DNA of 64,000 nt from assembly GCA_031769625.1 (NCBI GenBank), contig JAUIMM010000001.1, forward strand, positions 1,364,001-1,428,000. The letters are read 5' to 3'. How positions within the stretch are numbered: the first letter of the stretch is position 1; every line of letters starts with the position of its first letter. Under the pieces are notes generated by a model. That model did no database searches. It was not told the origin of the DNA and saw only the letters and a list, made by a program, of their open reading frames with translations. Positions 10,950-22,189 of the stretch are shown piece after piece. The stretch comes from Taudactylus pleione (taxonomy: Eukaryota; Chordata; Amphibia; Anura; Myobatrachidae). The position numbers and the translations under genes were made by a program.

Positions 10950-11250
10950 ATACTTGCCTACATTCAGCTGAATGTCTGAGCACAGCGGGGGGGGGGGTGT
11001 CCAGGTTATGATGCGGCAGTGGGGGCGGGGCCATGCATTCGCTTCATTATGGCTCTGCCCCCTCTTCACAATGCTGAAAATATTGGCATTTGGAAGCAGG
11101 GGGCGGGGCCACGATGACCCGCTGTGGGGGTTTCTGTTAGTAACGTGGGGGTCAGGCGGCAGCTGGGAGGCTTGCCTGGCTTTCCAGGGGGTCGGGAGCA
11201 GCACCCGATATTCGGGAAGCTCCCGACCAAATCTGGAGGGTAGGCAAGCC
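10950..11250. repeat. Dispersed CTCCCG/GGGGCGGGGCC repeat, first member, copy 1
   Basis: Bounded by CATACTTGCCTAC and GTAGGCAAGCCTG, which are inverted. It includes GGGGGCGGGGCCACGATGAC and CTTCACAATGC motifs shared with 11371-11620 and 26816-27115. This GC-rich interspersed family is non-coding. Open frames of 124-144 codons across it are not supported as genes. Confidence 0.65.
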
Positions 11251-11370
11251 TGCTGTGGTTTAGTAAGATTCCCGCAAAATCTCTTGTTGGGAGATACCAG
11301 ACATCCTTCTCCCAAATTGCACATGGCTTGTTTGTATGTTTCCTAATATTCTTCTATTTCAATATTTGCA

Positions 11371-11620
11371 GGCTTGCCCACCCTCCCGATTTGGCCGGGA
11401 GCCTCCCGATTTTCGGATGCCGCTCCTGGCCTCCCGGTAGCCAGCAACCCTCCCGGCCTTCCCACAGAATAAACTAAAAAACCCCGCAGCGAGGGTGCCG
11501 GTGACGCGATTCTCGCTGAATCGCGTCATCATGGCCACGCCCCCTGCTTCACAATGCCGAAAATAACAGCATTGTGAAGCGGGGGTGGGGTCACGATGAC
11601 AGGATCATGTGCATCCTGAG
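11371..11620. repeat. Dispersed CTCCCG repeat, second member, copy 1
   Basis: CAGGCTTGCCCACCCTCCCG and on, including CATCATGGCCACGCCCCCTG and CACAATGCCGAAAATAACAG. Same family as 10950-11250 and 26816-27115. It abuts the broken 3' end of the antisense retroviral pol, so its insertion, or a deletion next to it, ends that pol. Confidence 0.65.
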
Positions 11621-12110
11621 GCACATATGGTAAATACGTTGCTGGGTTTAACGTACTGCACCGTTTAATGGTGATGTTTGCAGGTGTTATTAGAGCTAGT
11701 TCCCATTTTGTGAACCTAGCTGAGGAAACATGTCTGGTTTGGGCAGAATTCAGCAAAGCAGATACAGCATGGGGAGTATAAACAATCATTTCATGGCCTA
11801 ATACTACATCATCACTCTTACTGACCAATAGAGCAGTTGCTGCTACACTTCTTAAACACGTTGGGAGTGATCTTACCACAGTGTCCAATTGTGCACTCTA
11901 GTATGCTACGGGCCTACTGGCATCACCATGTTTTTGTGTGAGGACACCTGCTGTGCAACCGTCAGCTTCCGTACAATATAAATCAAAAGGTTTTTCATAA
12001 TCAGGTATTCCCAATGCAGGTGCTCTTGTCAGACTATTCTTAAGATTAAGGAAAGCCTGCTATGTTTCCTCTGTGTGTATGACACGATCGGGCTTTGAGG
12101 AAGAGACTAA
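11600..12110 (-). pseudogene. ERV RT-RNase H connection, copy 1
   Basis: Resumes pol beyond the MITE insertion. Pieces resemble the retroviral tether before RNase H, with LPTCLRSVAA and LNPATYLP motifs in a frame of about 100 codons (11529-11888). Homology stops at about 11600, so the RNase H active site, integrase and env are missing. Confidence 0.72.
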
Positions 12111-12651
12111 GGCCATTATTCAGAGGCGGTCGCAAGAAGCAATCGCTCTCTCTGAATGAGGGCGGCCGCTTCATTTTTGAAGTGCTGCCTCCTGGTCGTT
12201 AGTTAAGCTGTGGGTTACCGCCCACAGCTTAACGACCGACCAGGTCAATGGTCGCAATTGTGATCACCATCGCGACCATCGGGGCTTGCGAAAAGACCCT
12301 AAGGTTGAGTCTCGGCAACCGCAAGCCCCAGGGAGCTTTCTGCTCTGATGGAGTAGGAAGCTCCCCACTGACATCACTGATGATGTCAGTGTGGCCGCCC
12401 ACAAAACAGTAGGCATTCCTTTATTAATGCCTCCATTTTGGAAACCACCCCCCCGGCCCACCAACAAAACAGGGCGAGCTGTCGATCAAAATTGACAGCC
12501 GCCCCTTTTGTAGCAAGCTCCGGAGCGAGTGAGTTTCTCTCTCACTCCGGGAGCTTGCGCACGCGCAGTGCGGCCGCTGCGCGTGCTCAGGGCTACCCAT
12601 CGACCCAGTTGTGAGCACATAGGTGCTTGCGACCGGGTCTGAATGAGACCC
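12111..12651. mobile_element. Palindromic MITE inserted in ERV pol, copy 1
   Basis: The ends GGCCATTATTCAGAGG and GGGTCTGAATGAGACCC form an imperfect inverted repeat. TAA is duplicated on both sides (12108-12110 and 12652-12654). The interior matches the 3813 member: AGCTGTGGGT hairpin, CGCGACCATCGGGGCTTGCG, CACTGACATCACTGATGATG. It splits the retroviral pol, so it inserted after the provirus was in place. Confidence 0.85.
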
Positions 12652-12966
12652 TAAGTCCCGTAATGGTAAAGCCAAAATAGAAAAACCTGGGATCCACATT
12701 CTGCAGTATCCACACATTCCCAAGAAGGTATGGATTTGCTGTTGGTTCGGAGGCAGTGTCATGGTCTGTATGGCCTGGATTCTGTCAGTAGTCAGATGTC
12801 GTAATCCCTGTGTTAGACAGTGTCCTAAGTATTTAACCCAGGACTGGCATGGCTGTAGTTTGTCCTTAGCAACTTTGTGTCCTGTTTGCGAGAGATGAAG
12901 CAATAAAAGTTTAGCATCATTTAAACGACATAAACGAACCAGAACACAACAACAAATCATCCACAT
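12652..12966 (-). pseudogene. ERV RT thumb/connection, copy 1
   Basis: Continues RT after the YVDD piece: VKYLGHCLTQG and a TFLGMCGYCR motif, typical of the segment after the palm. The open frame runs on past 12652 to 12424, but that part is MITE sequence. Confidence 0.78.
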
Positions 12967-13309
12967 ACTGTATTAGAACAGATCCATTGGCAGGTTGAAA
13001 AGGTTGTAAACAGTTGTGTAAGGCCTGGGAGAAGATACTGGGGCTGTCTATGAAGCCCTGGGGCAATCGTGTCCATGTGTATTGTACCCCCCTGTATGTA
13101 AATGCAAATAGGTACTGACAGTGAGGATGAAGAGGGACAGAGAAGAAGGCAGAGCGGAGGTCAATGACAGTAAAATGGGTTGCATTTGGTGGGATCTGCA
13201 TAAGAATGACAGCTGGATTCGGCACTACAGGGAATTGGCTCTCTGCTACCTTATTAACCCCTCTAAGGTCCTGTACCAGCCTATAACCCCTCCCACCACT
13301 CTTTTTCAC
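12917..13309 (-). pseudogene. ERV reverse transcriptase fingers/palm, copy 1
   Basis: A 130-codon frame with RT motifs in order: RLVQDLRGVN, then TVIDLRSAFFSVPL, then LPQGFIDSP, then YVDDLLLC near the end. The catalytic Asp residues of motifs A and C are kept. It is interrupted by frame breaks at both ends. Confidence 0.88.
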
Positions 13310-13943
13310 AGGAAATACTGTTGGCTACACTCGCTGTATGGACTAAAATTCCCTGTTGTAATAACTGCTCAATTAAGGGATAAACCCTTATCTCTACCTC
13401 CTGTTTTAGTGGGTACTGGGGAATTTTTGGAGCTTGCCTACCACTTTTTAGATTTACCATTATGGGAGCTACATTTGCCATCAACCCAGTGTCCTGTCCA
13501 TCTTTGGTCCAAAGTGAACCTGGTATTTGAGATAACATCTGCTCTACCTGAGATGGATTCTTATCTGGAACAGTAGAGTGAAACATTAACCTTTGGGGAG
13601 TGTCTAATATATCCCTCACCTCGTGCACAACTCTCTCTGGGATATCTAGAAATATACCATCAGTGGTACAATAAATGACACATCCCATTTTACATAACAA
13701 ATCCCTTCCCAGTAGGTTAGTAGGGGCCGCTGCTGCCAGGAGAAAGGAATGCCTGGTATGCAATGGACCGATAGTAGCCTCTGCAGATTTGGTTAAAAGA
13801 TAATGTTGCACTTTACCCATTACACCCATTGCTGGTACTGTTTTACTGGTCACCTGTAAATTAGATGGAGATTTTATCACTGATCTGGTCGCCCCTGTGT
13901 CTACAAGAAAAGAATGTGTAGTACCAGCTACATCAACTATCAT
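13281..13943 (-). pseudogene. ERV protease and start of RT, copy 1
   Basis: A 220-codon frame. The aspartic protease active-site motif LVDTGA lies near residue 15, and the conserved GRDLL motif near residue 79. The second half reads into the N-terminal RT region (QYPLK, then a Glu/Leu-rich segment). It ends by frameshift at a Trp-rich spot where the next RT piece overlaps at 13309. Catalytic Asp is present, but no complete polyprotein can be made. Confidence 0.82.
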
Positions 13944-14155
13944 TACAGGTTCTTCTCTAGTACCCCCAGTTAACCTGACTGGCTGTAGACTACAGGTGTG
14001 ACCTGACCCCTAGAGCTGACTATCTTCTTCCAGCATAGCATTCACTGCTGCGATGTGAGCAGGTGATGGCTGGAATTGTCCTGACTGCTGTGGTTACCCC
14101 TTCTGTGGGTATCTCATTTGTTTCCTGGTTTGGTATTTCCCACTTTCTGGCCTTA

Positions 14156-14378
14156 CAGAACTTACTTATGTGGTCCTCCTTGTTACATCTATAACACCTT
14201 CGTGGTTGACGTGTTGTGAAAGGTTGTTGTTGTGTGGGTTGGGGAATGAGGAAAGTTGTGTTTGTGTATAGGGATAAGGGTTTGTAGGTTGTGTGGGATG
14301 AGTGTATTGTGGCTGAGTGTGGTAAGAGTGCTGCAGTGTTATTTGCATTCCTTCCAGAGCTTGAATACTAACAGCCAT
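14156..14378 (-). pseudogene. ERV nucleocapsid region with CCHC knuckle, copy 1
   Basis: A 70-codon frame rich in Gln, Pro, Thr and Tyr ends at 14166. In another frame across 14160-14206 the minus strand encodes a perfect C-x2-C-x4-H-x4-C zinc knuckle (CYRC, then His, then FC), the retroviral nucleocapsid signature. The knuckle is out of frame with the preceding piece, so another frame break lies here. Confidence 0.7.
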
Positions 14379-14677
14379 TAGTTTCTCTGCATTTCTCTCT
14401 TCCTAAAGATGTTTTTGTCATGTTCAATTGCAGATTCCCTGAGTGTGTCTACCGTAACTCCCCTCCAACCAGGAAGTGAGGTCTGAACCCTGGCCTTTAG
14501 AGTGTCTTTAAGACCATCCATAAGCACTGTGATTGTCATTTCCCTGTGATGGGTGTTGTCTTTTATGTCCTCTATACCTGTGTATTGAGTAATAGTCTGC
14601 AGCGCTCTGATAAAATAATCTGCTTGCAGACTCACTCTCTTTCTGTTTAATCGTGAAGATTTTACTCCAGTTAACAA
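14378..14677 (-). pseudogene. ERV gag C-terminal part in shifted frame, copy 1
   Basis: A 99-codon frame overlapping the end of the main gag frame, rich in Lys/Arg and Glu, where the C-terminal capsid region is expected. The overlap with a frame change marks an indel in gag. No function is expected for either piece alone. Confidence 0.6.
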
Positions 14678-15713
14678 TTAATGGGAAAAATACAGCCAAT
14701 TGGGTAACAATATGGGTTATATCGTCTTGATTACCATCATCAGTTATGGGACTATCTCCATCCAATACACAGGCCGTGATAAACTTTTTCACATTGGTAT
14801 TGTGTGGAAGACAAGCCCGTAATACCACTCACCAATCTTTATTGGTTTGCTCATGAGCATTACCCAAATCCTTTACAAATCTCTGGCACTTTGCTAGTTC
14901 TTTCCTAGGGTCAGGGAAATCTGTCATTATGGAACGTAGTTCTGCTCTTGTCCATGGACAATGCGTCGCTACATCCCTTGTGGCCACTACACCATGTGCA
15001 TCCGGATTCCCATTGGGAACGGTTATTGTCTGGATGGGATGGATGCCTGCCACACTGCTGCCTTTGACCTTACTACCTGTTTGAGGGTTCAGCCTACTGC
15101 TACTATGTATGGTATTAGTAATCTCCGCTACTGTTACAGCGGGTGTTAATACTTCCTGCACTGGTTGGGCTACCTCCATTTCTGGTACTAGTGGGGCAGC
15201 TACCTGTGCTTGCTGTGGTAGTCCATTTAACATTTGTGCAACATGTGAAAGAGCGGACATCCCAACAGGTTCATCATCTGCATCATAAACATGTTCCTTA
15301 TAGTTACTTAGAAGAGGGTACAAGTTACTTGTTAAATTTTTATGATTTTTGAGATCGACTGTACCTTCACCCCCATCTGCATAGGGCGGTGGTGGTGCTC
15401 GTGCGCTACTAACATTACCTTCTGCAATGCTACCTCGCTGTGCATGCACACTACTTTGCAGTGTGCACGTAATGCTATTTGCGTGCACGCTCCCTTGCGT
15501 CATGCGTGCAACGCTAGTTTGCATCGCGTGCACACCACTAAGCCACATGTCCCCCTCGTGCTGCCACAACTTCAAGCAATCATTAAACTTTACCCTTTTC
15601 TTCAGAGACTTCACTAAACATATACTGTCTCTGAGATTGTTCAGAACCTCTGAATCAAAGCTACCAATCTTAGGAAAAGGTGTTCTACATTTCTTGGTCA
15701 TTTTGACCCACAT
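14508..15713 (-). pseudogene. ERV gag, broken by a nonsense codon, copy 1
   Basis: Gag precursor fragment in one frame. Residues 1-294 read to an in-frame TGA (plus-strand TCA at 14829-14831), and the same frame stays open for another 106 codons. A PPPY-type late-domain motif lies in the proline-rich stretch after about residue 105. The part after about residue 250 resembles retroviral capsid (a PWTRAEL motif). In the downstream copy the same codon is CGA and the frame is open for 401 codons, so the stop is a CpG transition private to this copy. After 14508 the reading continues in a shifted frame. Confidence 0.8.
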
Positions 15714-17785
15714 GTCGCAGTAGAGAATTTCAATTGGTGAACGTTTTTCAGTGAGCTACGTTCACGCACTCCCTCCCGTTATTCACAGCAGACCTGGCGT
15801 TAGTCGGCTTGTATAATGAGGAGCAGAATAACCACCTATTGAAAATTATTCTACCTGCGATGATATTAACTCAAGCTTCCGTCGCTCGCTTCCTTTGAGT
15901 TTACTCCCACTGGTAGCATCTAGAAGTTCCAATAACTCCTAACCTTGCCAGCAGTTTCACTCCCACGACAACCCACTTCACAATCACGGTTTATATAACC
16001 ATGTGGTTTGATTGCTTTGCCCAAAGAACCTAACTGGTCAATGGACTTTGTGATTAATGGGTGACGGACCAAGAAACCCCTTAGTTTCTCGATAACCACA
16101 ATGTACCTGCTTTGTACACTGGCCCAGTAGTTTGTACCTACCGAGTTTATACTGAGGTTTAACAGACAGTAACCTCCACTATTTAGGCTTAACAGACAGT
16201 AGCCTTTACAATCACAACGTTTCAATTTATATACACCTTTTCTGCGCAGAAAATAGAACCTTTTCTCTTAATATGGCAGTACAATACAGAGGTTTAACAA
16301 GCAATCATGCTATGCATATAATGACTGTTTCAACACGTGGCAGCAATACAGGAAATATGTGTACGCTATTGTGCGACTTCCCCTTTTAACACAAAACTTT
16401 ATCAACGAAGGAAAACAAACTTTTTCCTTCCTTGTCTCTGGATTCTAATCAGCGCTCCTTGAACTCACACAATAACGGATAGTGGTCTCTCAGCATAAAG
16501 TGGTAGCAGGTTTTCGAAGGCAATGCATTCTTTCCTGCGTATGGCGCCTCCACCCTTTGCTGAGGGATCGATAACTGTGTATTATCATGTAAATTGGCAG
16601 CGTGATCACACTCTATGAGCCCCCAACTATGAATTCCTATTTAGCCTCTATACCCTAAAGTCGCTGTTTAGCGTTGTGTACACATATGAAATAATTGCTT
16701 TCCAGACTTTGAGTGTGGTTCTAAAGCACAAAAGTTATTATTCACATAAAAGCATATAGTTACACACCTTGATCTATAATACAATTAGCGCAAAGGTTAT
16801 ACAAAATACAAGCTACAGTCGAAACATACGCATGCGCTCTGGATCCAGATTTCCCGGCATCAACTATGCAACCTACATCAACAGAAAAAGAAAGATGACT
16901 AACTACCAGTTCTAGAGTGCTTGCATATAAACCCTTGCAGAGATAGGCAATAGAATAGAACAAGTTGGCATAATCCCATTGGTTCTTCTTCCTGGTTCTT
17001 CTGTTATGATACAGTTCATAGGTCAGTTCGTATTGTAATAGTTCAGCCCTCCAACAGCTCTTTGTGTGTGTTTTCCCGCTGAAGAACAAGTCTAAACTGG
17101 CTAATAAACATTACATTACAGAGTACATTTCAATGCCTATCTCTCCATGATCTATAATCCGCAGACGCATGTTGCGATCTCCTTGCCGATGGAACCGGAA
17201 TTCTGCAAATAAACAGTGGTTTAGAATGGCACCAAATGTCGTCTGCTTATCATATACTAAACCTTAGATACCAAATATATGTATTTTACAATAGACTTGA
17301 TAACGTATAAAACCTCTAATATTAATGTTAGGGAACCTTTCTTCTTCCTGGTTCTGACTGTAAATGAGGCAAAGAATAATTAAGCAGCTGTGTGACTGTC
17401 CTGTCTAATATAGTTTACAAACGAAATTCAACTGTTTACTTCACTACATCTAACTGCACATGGAGACCTCTGAGGCAGTATAATGGGTACAGATAGTGAG
17501 GGATACCAGACCCTCCAACATGACCCCTTCCACAAGGTACAAAACGCTCTGCACCTGGACTTCCCACTTCATTTATGATTGCAGTCACCTGTGATGAACT
17601 AATTAAGTAATGATAAGGATATTTCTAACACAGATGACTGCAATCATAAACCAAGTGTGTGAGTCTCTCCTCTCTCTATCTGCCCCTATGTTGTCCCCAC
17701 ATTCCCCAAAGTGTTCACCAGCCCAGACTGTCACCCTTCCCCTAGTGTCACACAGCCCTCTCCTACAGAACACTCTATAGTAAGG
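15714..17785. other. ERV leader and flank, LTR not resolved, copy 1
   Basis: 15714-16607 would be the provirus leader, with a short direct repeat (TTTAACAGACAGTAACCTCC and TTAACAGACAGTAGCC, 16158-16204). 16626-17560 may hold the 5' LTR, but without a second LTR its limits cannot be set. A palindrome at 17571-17650 (TTTATGATTGCAGTCACCTG returning as GACTGCAATCATAAA) is an independent small foldback. No gene seen. Confidence 0.4.
16608..16625 (-). promoter_or_regulatory. Possible retroviral primer-binding site, copy 1
   Basis: The minus strand reads TGGGGGCTC followed by ATAGAGTGT. The first nine bases match the usual tRNA-Pro primer-binding start, and the rest does not. The distance to the gag start (about 900 nt) is plausible. 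Just upstream on the minus strand, GAATTCA could be an LTR end, but I could not define a full LTR. Counterpart: 61366-61383. Confidence 0.35.
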
Positions 17786-18412
17786 GTGTGCACCGGCCAC
17801 TTTTCGTGTTTTGTGTTTTGGTTTTGGATCTGGATCTTCCTTTGTGTTTTGGATCTGGATTGGTTTTGCCTAAACCACCCTTCCGTGTTTTGGGTTCTGG
17901 GTTTTGTGTTTTGGATCTGTATTTTTTTTTTAAAAAAAGCATAAAAACAGCTAAAATAACAGAATTTGTGTGTTTTTCTGCTCCTATGCTATTATTAACC
18001 TCAATAACCTTAATTTCCACTCATTTCCAGTCTATTCTGAACACCTCACAATAGTGTTTTTATATCCAAAAGGTTGCACCGAGGTAGCTGGATGACTATG
18101 CTAAGAGATACGAGTGGGCGGCACAAACACGTGGTCCATCTAGGAGTGACACTGCAGTGGCAGACAGGATGGCAGTTTGAAAAACTAGGCCCCAAACAGT
18201 ACATAATTCAAAGAAAAAAAAGAGGTGCAAAATGGAATTGTCCTTGGGCCTTCCCACCCACCCTTATGTGGTATAAACAGGACATGCACACTTTAACAAA
18301 CCAAACATTTCTGCGCCAGGGTCTGCCACACAACTGTGGCTGAAATGATTGGTTCGTTTGGGCCTCCACAAAACAAGCTGGCAATTAATCTGTCCCTGCA
18401 CAAACTGGCTCT

Positions 18413-20551
18413 TCAGTGCGCTTGAATCAGGTGCATTCCCCCTCCTTTGCCTATGTCATAGGTGGATGTATAGGCTTGTATGGCCTTTTGCTGCTCCTCC
18501 ATCCTCTGAAGCATATAGAGGGTTGAGTTCCACCGCGTCACAACCTCTTGCTTCAGGTGATGGCGGGGCAGGTTCAAGAGTGTTTGCTGGCGCTACAGTC
18601 TTCGGCACGCAGTCGCTGAATGGCAAAAGTGGCCAGAAATTTTTCGGGCCACCCAAAGCGTCTCCTGCACGCCCCTGTCGCTTTTCAGAAAATTCTGCAC
18701 CACCAACTTTATTGTGTGAGCAAAACATGGGACGTGATGGAATTTGCCCAGATGTAATGCCCGCACAATATTGGTGGCGTTGTCAGATATCACAAATCCC
18801 CAGGAGAGTCTAAGTGGGGTAAGCCACTGGGCGATGATTTCCCTCAGTTTCTCTAAGAGGTTGTCGGCGGTGTGCCTCTTACTGAAACCGGTGATACACA
18901 GCATAGCCTACCTTTGAACGAGCTGGCGTTTCTGAGATGCTGCTACTGGTGATGCTGCTGCTGTTGCTGCGTAAGGTGATACATCTACCCAGTGGGCTGT
19001 CACAGTCATATAGTCCTTAGTCTGCCCTGTTCCACTTGTCCACATGTCCGTGGTTAAGTGGACATTGGGTACAACGGCATTTTTCAGGACACTGAGGACA
19101 CTTTTTCTGATGTTTCTGTACAGTCTCGGTATCGCCTGCCTAGTGAAGTGGAATCTAGACGGGATTTGGAACCGGGGACACACTACCTCCATCAATTGTC
19201 TAAATCCCACTGCACTAATGGCGGATACCGGACGCACGTCTAACACCAACATAGCAGTCAAGGCCTCAGTTATACATTTTGCTTCAGGATGACTGCTGTC
19301 GTACTTCATCCTCCTTGCTAAGGACTGTTGGAGGGTCAATTGTTTAGTAAAAGTAGTGGTGTTCCTACTTCCTCTCTGGGATGATGAACGACTCCCAGCA
19401 GCAGCAACAGCAGCAGCGGCAGCAGGAGGCGTAGCAATGCAGGATCCTCCGGAGGAATCCCGGATAGGAGAGTCAGTCATGCCAGTGACATGACCTGCAG
19501 GACTACTTCCGATCCTGACTAAGGAGGAAATTGACGAGGAGGGAGTTGATGGTGTGGTTTGCAGGCGCTTGGATACAACAGGACAACGGGATTTAGGTGT
19601 CCCTGGACTGCTTACGGTCTTAGCCAAAGTTTCGGAACTGGACAGTAACTTTTTATGAACGCGCTGCAGGTGCCGTATAAGGGAGGATGTTCCTAGGTGG
19701 TTAACGTCCCTACACCTACTTATTTCACCTTTACATATGGTACATATGGCAAGACAGTTGTTGTCCGGATTTGGATAGAAATATTGCCAGACCAAAGAGG
19801 TGGAATGTTTGGTCTTCTGCCCAGGCATGCCCGTGATGAGCTTTTTCATCCCACGGACAACAACTGTCTCCCCCGGAGCCTGATTTAAACAAACCACATC
19901 ACCATTAGAATCCTCCTCGCCAACTTCCTCCTCAGCCCCAGCTACACCAGTATCCTCATTCTGTTGTACTTCAACAGTGACATCTTCAATTTGCATGTCA
20001 GCAAGTGGACTGTGGGTGCTCCTTTCAGCACTTGCAGGGGGCATGCAAATGGTGGGAAGAGCCACCTCTTCCCGTCCAGTGCTGGGAAGGTCAGGCATCG
20101 CAACCACCACCACACTTGGACTCTCCTTGGGGATTTGTGATATCTTCTTAGAACGCACAGTTCTTCACTGTGCTTTTGCCAGCTTAACTCTTTTGATTTT
20201 TTTAGTGGGAGGAGGGTTTCCATCGTCATGTGAAGCTGAACCACTAGTCATGTACATAGGGAAAGACCTTAGCCATTCCTTGCCACCCTGTGTCGTAAAT
20301 GGCATATTGGCAAGTTTACGTTTCTCTTCAGATGATTTAAATGTTTTTTTCAAGGTCATTTTCCTGAACTTCTTTGCCATTTGGGATTGTATGTGCCCTC
20401 TACTATGACATTGGGCATCGGCCTTGGCAGACAACGTTGATGGCATGTTATCGTCTATGTCATGACTAGTGGCAGCAGCTTCAGCACTAGGAGGAAGTGG
20501 TTCTTGATCTTTCTCTATTTTATTTTTATCGGAGAAAGTTTGGTCCTCCAT
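18413..20551 (-). pseudogene. hAT transposase, three in-frame stops, C-terminus missing
   Basis: One continuous frame of about 712 codons, interrupted only by TGA (20165-20167), TAG (18908-18910) and TAG (18593-18595), with no frameshift. In order it shows a Lys-rich N-terminus, an Asp/Glu-rich linker and a BED-type zinc finger (C-x2-C, then H-x4-H in SSLIRHLQRVHKK, about residue 255). The hAT catalytic core follows, with LTTDMWTS, then VISDNATNIV, then CFAHTIKLVV, then VTRWNSTLYML. After that the frame ends at TGA 18413 without the usual hATC dimerisation domain. BED finger and RNase H-like core place it in hAT. It is non-functional as it stands. Confidence 0.88.
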
Positions 20552-20579
20552 TTATGTTATATCGATTTGATATATACGG

Positions 20580-22188
20580 GTGGCTAAGGCGCACACAAAC
20601 ACAGAAATATTTTTTATTTTTGCTGGAGAGTAGTGCACTTTGTGGGTTACACCACCCTTTAAGAAATGAGCCAGCCAGCTCTTTACTTATGGGACACAGG
20701 CACACGCTTGGCGCTGCTCCTTTGTTGATGCACGTGTGGCTACTGCGCACACAATTCACAAACACAGAAAATTTTTTTTTATGTGGTTTGTTTGTAGTGT
20801 ACTTTGGGGGTTACAGCACCCTTTAACGGTCAAGCCAGCCGGCCCTTTACTTATGACACAGGCGCACGCTTGGCACTAATTTGTTGATGCACGTGCGGCT
20901 ACTGCGCACACAATTCACAAACACAGAAAATATTTTTTTATTTGGTTTGGAGTGTACTTTGGGGGTTACAGCACCCTTTAACGGTCAAGCCAGCCGGCCC
21001 TTTACTTATGACACAGGCGCACACTTGGCACTACTTTGTTGATGCACGTGCGGCTACTGCGCCACAATTCACAAACACAGAAAATATTTTTTTATTTGGT
21101 TTGGAGTGTACTTTGGGGGTTACAGCACCCTTTAATGGTCAAGCCAGCCGGCCCTTTACTTATGACACAGGCGCACGCTTGGCACTACTTTGTTGATGCA
21201 CGTGCGGCTACTGCGCACACAATTCACAAACACAGAAAACATTTTTTTATTTAGTTTGGAGTGTACTTTGGGGGTTACAGCACCCTTTAACGGTCAAGCC
21301 AGCTGGCCCTTTACTTATGACACAGGCGCACGCTTGGCACTACTTTGTTGATGCACGTGCAGCTACTGCGCACACAATTCACAAACACAGAAAATATTTT
21401 TTTATTTGGTTTGGAGTGTACTTTGGGGGTTACAGCACCCTTTAACGGTCAAGCCAGCCGGCCCTTTACTTATGACACAGGCGCACGCTTGGCACTACTT
21501 TGTTGATGCACGTGCGGCTACTGCGCACACAATTCACAAACACAGAAAATATTTTGTTATTTGGTTTGGAGTGTACTTTGGGGGTTACAGCACCCTTTAA
21601 CGGTCAAGCCAGCTGTCCCTTTACTTATGACACAGGCGCACGCTTGGCACTACTTTGTTGATGCACGTGCGGCTGCTGCGCACACAATTCAAACACAGAA
21701 AATATTTTTTTATTTGGTTTGGACTGGAGTGTACTTTGGGGGTTACAGCACCCTTTAACAGTCAAGCCAGCCAGCCCTTTACTTATGACGCAGGCGCACG
21801 CTTGGCACTACTTTTTTGATGCACGTGCGGCTACTGTGCACACAATTCACAAACACAGAAAATATTTTGTTATTTGGTTTGGAGTGTACTTTGGGGGTTA
21901 CAGCACCCTTTAACGTTCAAGCCAGCCGTCCCTTTACTTATGACACAGGCGCACGCTTGGCACTACTTTGTTGATGCACGTGCGGCTGCTGCGCACACAA
22001 TTCAAACACAGAAAATATTTTTTTATTTGGTTTGGACTGGAGTGTACTTTGGGGGTTACAGCACCCTTTAACGGTCAAGCCAGCCGGCCCTTCACTTATG
22101 ACACAGGCGCACGCTTGGCACTACTTTGTTGATGCACGTGCGGCTACTGCGCACACAATTCACAAACACAGAAAAAATATTTTTTTTT
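20580..22188. repeat. 155-bp tandem array upstream of the hAT transposase
   Basis: About ten units of 155-158 bp, anchored on TTGATGCACGTGCGGCTACT and GGGGGTTACAGCACCCTTTA, each with a CACGTG E-box. Open frames of 64-84 codons repeat with the unit and are not genes. On the minus strand the array lies between the TATA box and the transposase start, so it would be in the 5' leader or an intron of the transposase transcript. Confidence 0.92.
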
Positions 22189-22189
22189 T

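Larger units (their letters stand above)
11560..16625 (-). mobile_element. Endogenous retrovirus remnant (gag-pro-pol), copy 1
   Basis: Antisense provirus fragment. From high to low coordinates it holds a possible primer-binding site, a leader of about 900 nt, gag, a CCHC knuckle, protease, reverse transcriptase and the start of the RT-RNase H connection. Integrase, env and the downstream LTR are not visible. The pol end gives way to a CTCCCG repeat at about 11600. A MITE (12111-12651) splits pol. Gag with a PPPY motif, one CCHC knuckle, protease LVDTGA and YVDD in RT suggest a gamma/epsilon-like (class I) ERV. That class is inferred from motifs, not from a tree. It is defective through several frame breaks and the 3' truncation. 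Confidence 0.88.
1..19242. repeat. Segmental duplication, upstream copy (partial)
   Basis: This stretch matches 44858-64000 in the same orientation over its whole length. The coordinate offset is 44857 at the window start, 44755 just after the minisatellite, and drifts only to 44758 by the end, so outside the minisatellite there are very few indels. Compared by eye, substitutions are sparse, a few per kilobase or fewer. Retrovirus, hAT and MITE insertions are shared at the same positions, so the duplication is younger than all of them. The left end lies before the window. Either a recent tandem duplication or two haplotypes placed in series by the assembler would give this picture. Confidence 0.95.

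Noticed and set aside
10890..11346. Overlapping 124 and 144 codon frames
   Set aside because: Cover a GC-rich dispersed repeat; no domain and opposite-strand overlap.
11371..11600. Retroviral integrase or env downstream of pol
   Set aside because: Sequence here is a dispersed repeat; no integrase or envelope motifs found.
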